This document shows, in pieces, positions 32,270-40,465 of a DNA stretch of 45,020 nucleotides (the stretch's first letter is position 1; each line of letters begins with the position of its first letter). Source of the DNA: an uncultured Clostridia bacterium (lineage in GTDB: Bacteria > Bacillota > Clostridia > Christensenellales > Borkfalkiaceae). The position numbers and the translations under genes were made by a program. The DNA lies in assembly GCA_944359365.1 (NCBI GenBank), contig CALVST010000015.1, positions 1 through 45,020 of the forward strand, given 5' to 3'. The notes below the pieces were generated by a model. That model saw only the letters and a program-made list of their open reading frames with translations. It searched no databases and had not been told where the DNA came from.

Positions 32270-33901
32270 ATGAAAAAGTGGTTAAGTTGTGTGCTTGCGC
32301 TGTGTTGTGCGTTTTCGGCGGCGGCGCTCTCGGGATGCGGTAAAAAAGTGCCCGACACCGAGGAAACGCTCGAAGTTTACGTGCTCGATGCGGGCTACGG
32401 CGTAAATTGGTGCGATGATTTGCTCGAACTGTTCAAACAGCAAGAATGGGTTAAAGAAAAATACCCGAATTTGCAAGTCGTATTCACGTATAACAACGTT
32501 CGCTCTTACGGCAGCAGCCGTTTAGACGCGGGATCGCGCTCGAATACCATAGATCTACTTTTCGATATCGACCTCAATAAATACAATTACGCGGGACCTA
32601 CCGGCGATTTCGAAGATTTGACCGACAGCGTATATAATTCTACCGTACCCGGCGAAGGCGACGTGAAATGGATAGATAAGTCGACGGACAGCTACGACAA
32701 ATCCAATCTTTACGCGGACGTGACGGGCACGCTGGAAGGCGATCATTATTATATGACAAGCTGGGTGGATGGTATGGTCGGTTTTTTGTACAACGAAACG
32801 CTGCTTAATAATCTGAATATCGAAGTGCCGCGCACTACCAATAAATTACTCGAAGCGTGCGAAAAGATTAAATCCACCGTAAACAATCCTTTGAATACGA
32901 CCGAAAACGGCTATTGTTTCATACAAGGCAAGGAAAACACGTATTGGGACTATTTGCACGACATATGGTGGGCGCAGTACGAGGGAATAGAAAATTACCG
33001 TAATTTCTGGAACGGTTACGACGCGGCGACGCATACGCGCTCGACTAAGATATTCGATCAGCGCGGCAAGCTGGAAACGCTTAAAGTGTATGAATCGTTG
33101 CTCGATTACAACAAGGGCTATTACAATCCGTCGTCGTCCACGTATAATTTCATACAGGCGCAAACGCTGTTCTTGCAAGGAAAAGCCGCTTTTTGCGTAA
33201 ACGGCGATTGGTTCGATAACGAAATGCGCCCGTACGCGGAGCAGATCAAAAAAGAAAACGGGCGAATCGATACGATCAAGATGATGCGTACGCCCATAGT
33301 GAGCGCGCTCGGCGAAAAACTCGGCATTACCGACGACGAGCTTTCCGCTATCGTGGATTATGTGGACGGAACGACCGCGCAAGAGCCGGAGTTTACGTCT
33401 ACCAAGAGTATAGCCAAAAACAAGGTGATAAACGCCGTACGCGAGGCGCGCACCGTAATATATTCGCTGGGGCCCAACCACAATGCCGCCATACCGAAAT
33501 ACGCCAACGGCAAAAAAGTGGCGATAGACTTTTTGCGGTTTATGGCTACCGACGTGGCGAACGAGCAGTTTATCAAGACGACGAACGGCGTGACGCTGCC
33601 GTTTGACTACGATGTAAAGACGAAAAATCCGACATTATACGAATCGCTTTCGCCTCTGCAAAAGTCGAGACTCGATTATTTTGCGAGCGATAAATACGAA
33701 ACGTACACGTTGCCGTCCACTCTTTCATTCCCGCTTGCCAAGTACGGCGGATTGAAAGCCAACGTAAACGAATATTATTTGTCCGTATTCGCCGCCAAAG
33801 GCAACACGACGATGGCGCAAGATATAATAGATGCCACAAAGCAAGCTTGGACCGACAGCAAATGGCGCACTGCGTGCAACAATGCGGGACTTAACGTATA
33901 A
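32270..33901 (+). CDS. Extracellular solute-binding lipoprotein of the sugar ABC transporter
   Basis: 543 residues. A signal peptide with lipobox LSGC (C23) anchors it outside the membrane. The length and the pattern (ADVTGTLEGDHYYMTSWVDG and FLYNETLLNNLN; QAQTLFLQGKAAFCVNGDW) fit large CUT1 binding proteins for oligosaccharides. SD GGAGG (32258-32262) with seven-base spacing selects the ATG at 32270. It delivers the ligand to the two permeases encoded upstream. Confidence 0.9.
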   Translation: MKKWLSCVLALCCAFSAAALSGCGKKVPDTEETLEVYVLDAGYGVNWCDDLLELFKQQEWVKEKYPNLQVVFTYNNVRSYGSSRLDAGSRSNTIDLLFDIDLNKYNYAGPTGDFEDLTDSVYNSTVPGEGDVKWIDKSTDSYDKSNLYADVTGTLEGDHYYMTSWVDGMVGFLYNETLLNNLNIEVPRTTNKLLEACEKIKSTVNNPLNTTENGYCFIQGKENTYWDYLHDIWWAQYEGIENYRNFWNGYDAATHTRSTKIFDQRGKLETLKVYESLLDYNKGYYNPSSSTYNFIQAQTLFLQGKAAFCVNGDWFDNEMRPYAEQIKKENGRIDTIKMMRTPIVSALGEKLGITDDELSAIVDYVDGTTAQEPEFTSTKSIAKNKVINAVREARTVIYSLGPNHNAAIPKYANGKKVAIDFLRFMATDVANEQFIKTTNGVTLPFDYDVKTKNPTLYESLSPLQKSRLDYFASDKYETYTLPSTLSFPLAKYGGLKANVNEYYLSVFAAKGNTTMAQDIIDATKQAWTDSKWRTACNNAGLNV

Positions 33902-33916
33902 AAAGGGAGGAGAGAC

Positions 33917-36448
33917 ATGAAGAAAACGAACGTCTTTCGTAAAATCTGTACGGCTCTGCTTGCCACAGTAATGGCTTTTGGCTTAGTCGGTTGCGGCAAC
34001 AAAGCAAAAGGCGGCGGGAAGCTTTCCGACGTGGAAATTTGGGGCGCACCCGCCACGGAAAAAGTTTTGCGCGACAAAAACGGAATTTACGATGATTTTA
34101 AGACGGACGCGGCAATCGACTTGACCGTGGCGCGCGGCGAGTACGAGGGCGCGCAAATCATTTTGAGCGCGCGGAAAGATTTGACTTTCGACGTTTTGAT
34201 AGGCAATCTCAAATCGTCGGACGGAACGGAGTTCCCGTCGGGCAAAGTCGAAGTGTTCGGCGAGAAATACGTGGAAGTGCGCACGAATTACGACAACAAC
34301 GGCGCGCCTACGGGTTGGTATCCTGACGCGCTCGTGCCGTTCGACGGGCTGAAAAAGCAAGGCGAAAACACAGTTAAGGCGGGAGAGAACCAAGGACTGT
34401 ATTTCCGATTCGAAATTCCGCTCGATCAAAAGGCGGGCGAATATACGGGCAATGCGTCGATAATCGTCGGCGGCGAGTCGAAAGATATTCCCGTTCGGCT
34501 GAACGTTACGAGCGTGACGGTATCGGAAGTTTCGCACACAAAGAATATATTTCTGACCACGTGGTCGCATCATTTGGGCGAATTGGACAGCACGCAGGCT
34601 ATGCACGATAAGTATATCGAAAAGCTTTTCGAATACAGACTGAGTCCCAACGATATTATTATGGACAGCGACAACAGCGACGAAGATATAGAATATTACG
34701 TCGAAAAAGCGTATGCGTTTATGCAAAATCCCAAATGCACGAATATATCGATTCCGTACGTAATAACGGTAAAAGAGAATCCCGAAAAACCGGGCGCGGA
34801 CAAAGGCACTAATATCGCCGACCCCGTATTGCTCGACAAATACATAACCGCGCTTGCGAACAAAAGTTTTGAAACGGGCTTTAATATGCTCGCTAAAAGC
34901 ACGACGTATTTCGCTACGTTTTTGGACGAACCGACAGCCGACAGACTTATCGACGTGGAATTCGCGATAAAAGAATTCAACGCCGTTTTGAAATCGACCG
35001 CCGACCGCATTGCGAGCGAAAAAACCGAAAACAAAACGGATATGACGGACGACGAATTCGCATCTTTCAAGGCAAAAGTCGTGCAGTCGATACGCAACGT
35101 GCGCAACGTTCTTACGACGGATTATAACGAAGATCTTCAAGCCGCGGGCGCGACGTTCTGTCCGCAAATGACCGCATACGACACGGAAAGCGGACGCGAA
35201 GATTATGCGGAGCAAGAGGAAAAATGGTGGTATACCTGCATAAGTCCGCGTGCGCCTTATCCCTCTTTCCACACAGAGGACACGCTTTTATCGGCGCGTT
35301 CGATTGGCTGGATGCAAGCGCAATACGGAGTGACGGGCAATTTGTTTTGGGCGACCGATATATACGGCTATGCGCACAACGTGAACAACATTCAGCCGAT
35401 AGAGGAATTATACGAGGGGTCTGCCGTGCGGTTTCCGAACGTCAACGGCGACGGATATCTGTTTTATCCCGGAAAGAAATACGGCGTAGACGGACCGATA
35501 GGGTCGCTAAGGCTCGAAGCGTTGCGCGACGGTCTGGAAGAATTCGAAATTTTATACGCGCTTTCCGAGCGTTACGCCGAGATATCGGCTTTGTGCGGAG
35601 AAGAATTTACGAGCGAATCGGCAATCGAAAGCTTGACGCGCGGTTTGTATAACGGCACTGTCGTAGATACCGATTCGTACGCGTTTTCGACGGCGAGAAG
35701 CGCGCTTATGCAACTTTCGATATTGAGCGAATCCGATGCGGATTTTTGCATTACGGACTTTGCAGACGACGGATACGGAAACGTTACGTATAAGCTGTAT
35801 GCGAACAATTCCGCCGTAGTTAAAAATCACGGAGAGGAGCTTACGCAAAAAGAAGCCGCGGGAGACGGATTCGTTTATACGCTCAAAGTGCCGCTCGAAA
35901 AGGCGGAAAATTCTGTTGCGTTTACGGTTGCCGTAAGTGGGGCGGAGTATGCGTTCGGCGCGTCGCTCGGCGGAAAAGTAAGCGTTAATTCGGCAGCCGA
36001 TGCAAGCGAATCCGATTTTGCGGCGGAAGGAGTCGAGCCGCAGTTCGAAAGCGCGGATGCGTCCTCGGTAGCCGCGGGATATACGGGCGTATGGGCTGAG
36101 ATAACGCTGCCCGCTTGCGAAGCCGAAACGCTTCAATCTTTCCGTATGAGCGGAGCGTTGCTCGGCGGCGCGGATAAGTCGGCAAACAAAATGCTGCTGC
36201 ATATATACTACGACGGCGACGACGAGCCGGAGCTTATGATTTCGGCAAAGCACACGAAAGACGTGGTATATATCGGTATGGCAAACACCAAGCTCAAAAA
36301 GGGTATGAACGTAGTCGAGCTGTCGTTCGCGGGCAAAAATTGGACGAGGCTCGGCAATATGGAATTCTTGGCGTTCAACATAGGCGGCGCGGAGGGAGAA
36401 CCCGAACGCGCGCTGTATATAGCCGATTCCGTTATATACGCCGAATAG
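33917..36448 (+). CDS. DUF4091/GH123-like lipoprotein, probable surface hexosaminidase
   Basis: 843 residues. Lipobox LVGC (C26). An N-terminal beta-sandwich (about 40-205) precedes a TIM-barrel-like part with the paired acids D337/E338 in FLDEPTA, then the DUF4091 region (about 437-600, WWYTC.SPRAPYPSFHTED and GWMQAQYGVTGNLFW). GH123 enzymes remove beta-N-acetylgalactosamine through substrate-assisted catalysis with an Asp-Glu pair. The C-terminal 250 residues form unassigned beta domains. With GH89 downstream, it probably trims amino-sugar-containing glycans at the cell surface. The exact linkage is unknown. Confidence 0.78.
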   Translation: MKKTNVFRKICTALLATVMAFGLVGCGNKAKGGGKLSDVEIWGAPATEKVLRDKNGIYDDFKTDAAIDLTVARGEYEGAQIILSARKDLTFDVLIGNLKSSDGTEFPSGKVEVFGEKYVEVRTNYDNNGAPTGWYPDALVPFDGLKKQGENTVKAGENQGLYFRFEIPLDQKAGEYTGNASIIVGGESKDIPVRLNVTSVTVSEVSHTKNIFLTTWSHHLGELDSTQAMHDKYIEKLFEYRLSPNDIIMDSDNSDEDIEYYVEKAYAFMQNPKCTNISIPYVITVKENPEKPGADKGTNIADPVLLDKYITALANKSFETGFNMLAKSTTYFATFLDEPTADRLIDVEFAIKEFNAVLKSTADRIASEKTENKTDMTDDEFASFKAKVVQSIRNVRNVLTTDYNEDLQAAGATFCPQMTAYDTESGREDYAEQEEKWWYTCISPRAPYPSFHTEDTLLSARSIGWMQAQYGVTGNLFWATDIYGYAHNVNNIQPIEELYEGSAVRFPNVNGDGYLFYPGKKYGVDGPIGSLRLEALRDGLEEFEILYALSERYAEISALCGEEFTSESAIESLTRGLYNGTVVDTDSYAFSTARSALMQLSILSESDADFCITDFADDGYGNVTYKLYANNSAVVKNHGEELTQKEAAGDGFVYTLKVPLEKAENSVAFTVAVSGAEYAFGASLGGKVSVNSAADASESDFAAEGVEPQFESADASSVAAGYTGVWAEITLPACEAETLQSFRMSGALLGGADKSANKMLLHIYYDGDDEPELMISAKHTKDVVYIGMANTKLKKGMNVVELSFAGKNWTRLGNMEFLAFNIGGAEGEPERALYIADSVIYAE

Positions 36449-36463
36449 GAAGGAGGAAACCGA

Positions 36464-37714
36464 ATGATGAAAATGCGTAAAATAGCAAGTTTGTTGTTGA
36501 TTGCCGTATCTTTGACGACGACGATGACGTTTGCGGGCTGTAAAAAAGAAAAGACGGAAGAATCTAAGCCGCAAACCGTTATGTTCGCGGATTTCGAACA
36601 GTGGGCGCCCGATTTTCAGCTTATGCGGGTTATGAGCAATTTCGGCGCGGTTTCGGTAAACGAGGACACGGAGTTCGTTCACGGCGGCAAGGCATCGGCG
36701 AAATTGCAACCGCTTGGCGGCTACCGCGTTTCGCAAGCTCCGTTTAAGTATAAGCAGTCCGACCCGCCGTATGTATATTTTCCTCTTTCGAGCGTGAATT
36801 TCGAGTACGATCATTCGAACGTTGCCAAAATCGAGAAGATCCGACTGCATTTATACAACGCGCAGTCCGAGCAAAAAACGGTAAAAATAGGATTTGTTGC
36901 GCAAATCGTAAACATAGAGGAAACGGTGCGCACCGCCGGTACGGAATTTGCATTGAAGCCCGGTTGGAACGAAATCAACTATTTCCCCGATTACGCGCTC
37001 TTGAACGTGCTGTGCGATATGCACGACGTGCCGGGGCTGTATTTGGAGTTCGAAAAGACGGCGTCGCGCGATATAGCCGATGCGCCCGTGTTCTATCTCG
37101 ACGATATAGAGCTTTCGCTCAGAAAAACGCCGGCTGAGGCGGCGGAGGCGGAGTTCGCTCCCGGTGAAATTTGCGATTTCGAAAAGCGGTATCAAGAATT
37201 TATCATTGCGGTGGAAGCGATTAAGGAAGAAACACGCGGCGACGTAAAGGTCGTGCGCGCCGCAGACGAAGGACTTGTGGCTCCGAGCGGCGAACGCGTA
37301 CTTAAATTGGTGACCAAGCCGGGAAGCGTGGATTACGCCACTTGGCCCACGTTCGCTATTCCCGAAAATATCGTGCGCAAGAGCGGATTTATGAATATAC
37401 CCAAGGACGAGTGGGCGGATTACGTGTTCCGTTTCGAGGTGTATATGAAAGATACCACCGACTATTTCTATGCCGAGTATTTCGTTGCGGGCAACAACAA
37501 CCGTCACACCATATCGGTAAACGCGCGTATTCCGGGCAAAAAACCGCAAACGGGCAAATGGCTTACGTACGAACAGCCGTTCACCGAGTTTGCGTCCGCT
37601 ATAATAGAAAACCCCGGATATATGCGTATCGCTTGGGCGGAATACAGCGCACAGGAAGAACGCACGTACTATTTCGATAATTTCCGTTTTGAAAAAAAGA
37701 CGGTACAAGAGTAG
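36464..37714 (+). CDS. Hypothetical lipoprotein with carbohydrate-binding-like beta-sandwich domains
   Basis: 416 residues; SD AGGAGG (36451-36456). Lipobox FAGC (C26). Two similar halves open with FADFEQW and CDFEKRYQEF and end in strands of the form YLDDIEL and YFDNFRF, the usual start and end of galactose-binding-like carbohydrate-binding modules. No catalytic motif is seen. It is probably a surface glycan-binding protein working with its lipoprotein neighbours. Confidence 0.7.
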   Translation: MMKMRKIASLLLIAVSLTTTMTFAGCKKEKTEESKPQTVMFADFEQWAPDFQLMRVMSNFGAVSVNEDTEFVHGGKASAKLQPLGGYRVSQAPFKYKQSDPPYVYFPLSSVNFEYDHSNVAKIEKIRLHLYNAQSEQKTVKIGFVAQIVNIEETVRTAGTEFALKPGWNEINYFPDYALLNVLCDMHDVPGLYLEFEKTASRDIADAPVFYLDDIELSLRKTPAEAAEAEFAPGEICDFEKRYQEFIIAVEAIKEETRGDVKVVRAADEGLVAPSGERVLKLVTKPGSVDYATWPTFAIPENIVRKSGFMNIPKDEWADYVFRFEVYMKDTTDYFYAEYFVAGNNNRHTISVNARIPGKKPQTGKWLTYEQPFTEFASAIIENPGYMRIAWAEYSAQEERTYYFDNFRFEKKTVQE

Positions 37715-37729
37715 GAGGGGAATGGGAAA

Positions 37730-40378
37730 ATGAAAACCAAAAAAGTTTGGGTTGCGATAATCCTTGCTTGCGTGACGGTGCTTGCGGCGTTTATGCTTGC
37801 GGCGTTTATGCTTGCGGCGTGCGGTGATAAAGGAAACGGAGTAACCGTAGACGGCTTTACGGATAAAACCGATACCGTGCTGTGGGGAGAAACGTACGAG
37901 TTCTCCGAAACGTCCGTTACGGACTCGAACGGCAACGTGCATCGCATAACGTTCGAGGTCAAGACGCAAAGCGGCGAAACGGTAGAGGTCGTTGCGGGCG
38001 GTTTCAACGCGCTCGACCCCGACGGATATATCGCCGTTTGCAAAGTCGAGATATCCAAGGAAGTTATTTTGTCGCGCACTATCACGATACGCGTAGTATC
38101 GCCCGAAATCGTAACCGAGGACGGCACAAAAATCGAAGAAGTCCTGCTTTCGTCGGTAAACGAGGGCGACGAAGTAACTTTGCCCGCCGCAAAAGTCGTA
38201 GACGCGAAAACGGGCGAAACCCTTTCGGAAAGTCCGATCGTTTCGGTCAAATATATGGGGAAAGACGTAACCGTAGAAAACGGCAAGTTTGTCGCTTGGG
38301 GCGGCGAATATACCTTTACGTACGAGGGAAAAGTAGGCGAAAAAACGTTCCGAAAAGCTTACGAGAAAGAGATCGCGCGTAGAGCGCCCGCAAAAAACGA
38401 AGTGGAATCGTTCAACAGTCCTGCGGCGCTCGCCGATTTCAATATAGGCGATGTGGGCGGCGAGACGGAGTGGATGCCCGAATACAAAGGGGAACAAGGC
38501 GTTATCAAGTGGACGTTTAACAACCTTGTCAACAATTGGCCGCAGATCCGCTTTAAGCCGAGACGGCCTATGGCAGACTACGAGGAGTACGATTATATTT
38601 CGTTCCGCATTTATGTGGGCGAGCAGCAAAACAACGTGGCGAATTGGCGCTTTTTCAATAATTGGGACAACGAAGCGGATCGCGTCAATCAAATGCCGAT
38701 CGGACACGAGAACGATGTTGTGAAAGGCGAATGGTGCGATTACGTATTCCCTATCAAGCATTTCCTCGAAGGGTGGCGCGACGACGGAAACAACGATGCG
38801 CGAGCGTTTCTGTGGTCGTGGTACGAAAATAAAGATACGGGCGCGAGAGAAGTGTATTTCGGCGATATTTCGGTGTTTAACGATACCGCGCCCGCCAAAA
38901 ACGAAGTACTTTCGTTCGATACAGCTCTTTCGCAAGGCAATCTGACGGCACAGGAAGGAAAAATAACTTGGCTTAACGAGTTCGAAGGCGAACGGGGCGT
39001 AATAAAATGGACGAGCGACGGCGTAGTGAAGGACGGTTGGAATAAGAAGTGGGATACACTGACGTTGGAGCCGAGACAAAAAATCACCGACGTGTTTTTG
39101 AAAGGCAGTTACTATTTCAAAGTGAAGATGTATGTAGAGGAAGGAACGTGCAATAAGTTGTCGTTGATTGACTCGGAAAACGATAAATATCCGTTTGATC
39201 CCTATCACGGAAACGCCGCCGTGGACGCTACGTTCTCGATAGAAAACGGAAAGTGGCAAACGCTCTATTATCCGATTGCAACATTCAAAAACGGCTTGGA
39301 AGATAAAGTAGCCATTCCTTTGCAGCTCGGTATGGAGAATGGCGGCACGATCTATTTTTCCGACTTTTCGGTGTGCGCGCTACCCGACGGTGTGCGCAAA
39401 GACGAAATCGTTTCGTTCGACACGCAAGAGCAACTCGCACTGTTCACGCCGGAAAGCACCAAAGGCGCTTCTGTTGAATGGATAGACGAGTATAAAGGCG
39501 AACAAGGCGTGGTGAAGTATACCTATACGCAAGCCGGAGATAGTTGGCAGGCCGGCTGGGATAGTTGCGAGCTTCGACCGCGGCAGTCTGCGGAGGCGTA
39601 TAAGGCGTACGGTTACGATCAACTCGTTGTGAGAGTTTTGGTGGAAAAGGGTACGCTCAACAATGTACGAATTTACAGCAATAGTGACGGCAGCGCTTCG
39701 ATTACACAGCTAAACTTCGAGGAAACGATCAAAAAGGGCGAATGGGCGGAACTGATATTAGATGCAAGCCCGTTTAGCAGTGAGTTATTTACCAACGATA
39801 CATGGAATTATACCTGGATTCAGTCGCTTATTTTAGATATGGGTCCCGAGTCCGATTCGGATAAGTCGTGCGTGCTGTATATTGCCGACATTTCGTTGCG
39901 TAAATCTGCGGGGGACTTGGTCGTAAAATACGATAACCCGTACTCGATCACGCAGTTCGCCGCTTTGGACGGTGCCGGCGCGTGGAGTTTTGCAAAGGCG
40001 TGTTGGGTAAATTCCGAAACTGCTCCCAAGGGTTCCGACGGTGCGATCCGATGGAGTCTTGACGCGGCGGAGGGTAACAAAAGCGCATGGCAAAACTTTA
40101 ACTTTGCGCCGTCTCGCAGTATAGAAGCGTATCAAGACAAAGGCTATACTCACATTGTGTTCAAAGTGTATTTGGCAAGCGGTACCGTAAAAATAGGCGG
40201 TGTTGAGGTTTCGGGAAAAGCCGAATGGCAAACGGTGCGTTTGGAGTTTTCCAAGTTTACGACGAATCGCACGGACGGTGGCGCTCCGTACGGTCCGCAT
40301 ATCACAGTCGAAAGGGCAGACGGAGGCGCGGAATACCTATACATTTCCGAAATCTACTGTGAAAAAGCGACAGAATAG
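37730..40378 (+). CDS. Large lipoprotein with two Ig-like domains and four tandem binding modules
   Basis: 882 residues. The signal peptide contains a tandem repeat LAAFM-LAAFM-LAAC that ends at the lipidated C31. Two Ig-like segments (about 41-123 and 124-215) lead to four modules at about 223-388, 389-555, 556-728 and 729-882. The first three open with (N/D)E(V/I).SF(N/D) and carry W(M/L/I).E(Y/F).GE.GV(I/V)K(W/Y)T; all end in a strand such as VYFGDISV or LYISEI. This is the layout of a multivalent carbohydrate-binding surface protein. No catalytic motif is seen. It is unassigned to a named family. Confidence 0.72.
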   Translation: MKTKKVWVAIILACVTVLAAFMLAAFMLAACGDKGNGVTVDGFTDKTDTVLWGETYEFSETSVTDSNGNVHRITFEVKTQSGETVEVVAGGFNALDPDGYIAVCKVEISKEVILSRTITIRVVSPEIVTEDGTKIEEVLLSSVNEGDEVTLPAAKVVDAKTGETLSESPIVSVKYMGKDVTVENGKFVAWGGEYTFTYEGKVGEKTFRKAYEKEIARRAPAKNEVESFNSPAALADFNIGDVGGETEWMPEYKGEQGVIKWTFNNLVNNWPQIRFKPRRPMADYEEYDYISFRIYVGEQQNNVANWRFFNNWDNEADRVNQMPIGHENDVVKGEWCDYVFPIKHFLEGWRDDGNNDARAFLWSWYENKDTGAREVYFGDISVFNDTAPAKNEVLSFDTALSQGNLTAQEGKITWLNEFEGERGVIKWTSDGVVKDGWNKKWDTLTLEPRQKITDVFLKGSYYFKVKMYVEEGTCNKLSLIDSENDKYPFDPYHGNAAVDATFSIENGKWQTLYYPIATFKNGLEDKVAIPLQLGMENGGTIYFSDFSVCALPDGVRKDEIVSFDTQEQLALFTPESTKGASVEWIDEYKGEQGVVKYTYTQAGDSWQAGWDSCELRPRQSAEAYKAYGYDQLVVRVLVEKGTLNNVRIYSNSDGSASITQLNFEETIKKGEWAELILDASPFSSELFTNDTWNYTWIQSLILDMGPESDSDKSCVLYIADISLRKSAGDLVVKYDNPYSITQFAALDGAGAWSFAKACWVNSETAPKGSDGAIRWSLDAAEGNKSAWQNFNFAPSRSIEAYQDKGYTHIVFKVYLASGTVKIGGVEVSGKAEWQTVRLEFSKFTTNRTDGGAPYGPHITVERADGGAEYLYISEIYCEKATE
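37781..37820 (+). repeat. 15-bp tandem repeat within a lipobox
   Basis: CTTGCGGCGTTTATG at 37781-37795 and 37796-37810, then the first ten bases again at 37811-37820. The unit is five codons (L-A-A-F-M), so slippage keeps the frame and changes only the length of the signal peptide core. Confidence 0.85.
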
Positions 40379-40415
40379 CAAGCCTTTTTGAACCGACGTA
40401 GGTATTGGGAAACAG

Positions 40416-40444
40416 ATGGGATCGGTAGACACTATCGGTCCCAT
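40416..40444 (+). promoter_or_regulatory. Intercistronic hairpin between lipoprotein genes and GH89 gene
   Basis: 12-bp stem ATGGGATCGGTA (40416-40427) / TATCGGTCCCAT (40433-40444) with two G-U pairs and a 5-base loop, no T tract. It looks like an mRNA processing or stabilising element that could set different levels for surface and cytoplasmic proteins. Confidence 0.5.
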
Positions 40445-40465
40445 TGATTGTAAGAGGATAAGAGA

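Noticed and set aside
33983..35272. 429-residue minus-strand frame within the DUF4091 gene
   Set aside because: Antisense to a clearly recognised protein; no start signal or family pattern.
36851..39259. 802-residue open frame on the minus strand opposite the lipoprotein genes
   Set aside because: It lies fully antisense to two genes with SDs and lipoboxes, its composition (Arg, Phe, His, Tyr-rich) mirrors the codon pattern of the plus strand, and it shows no motif.
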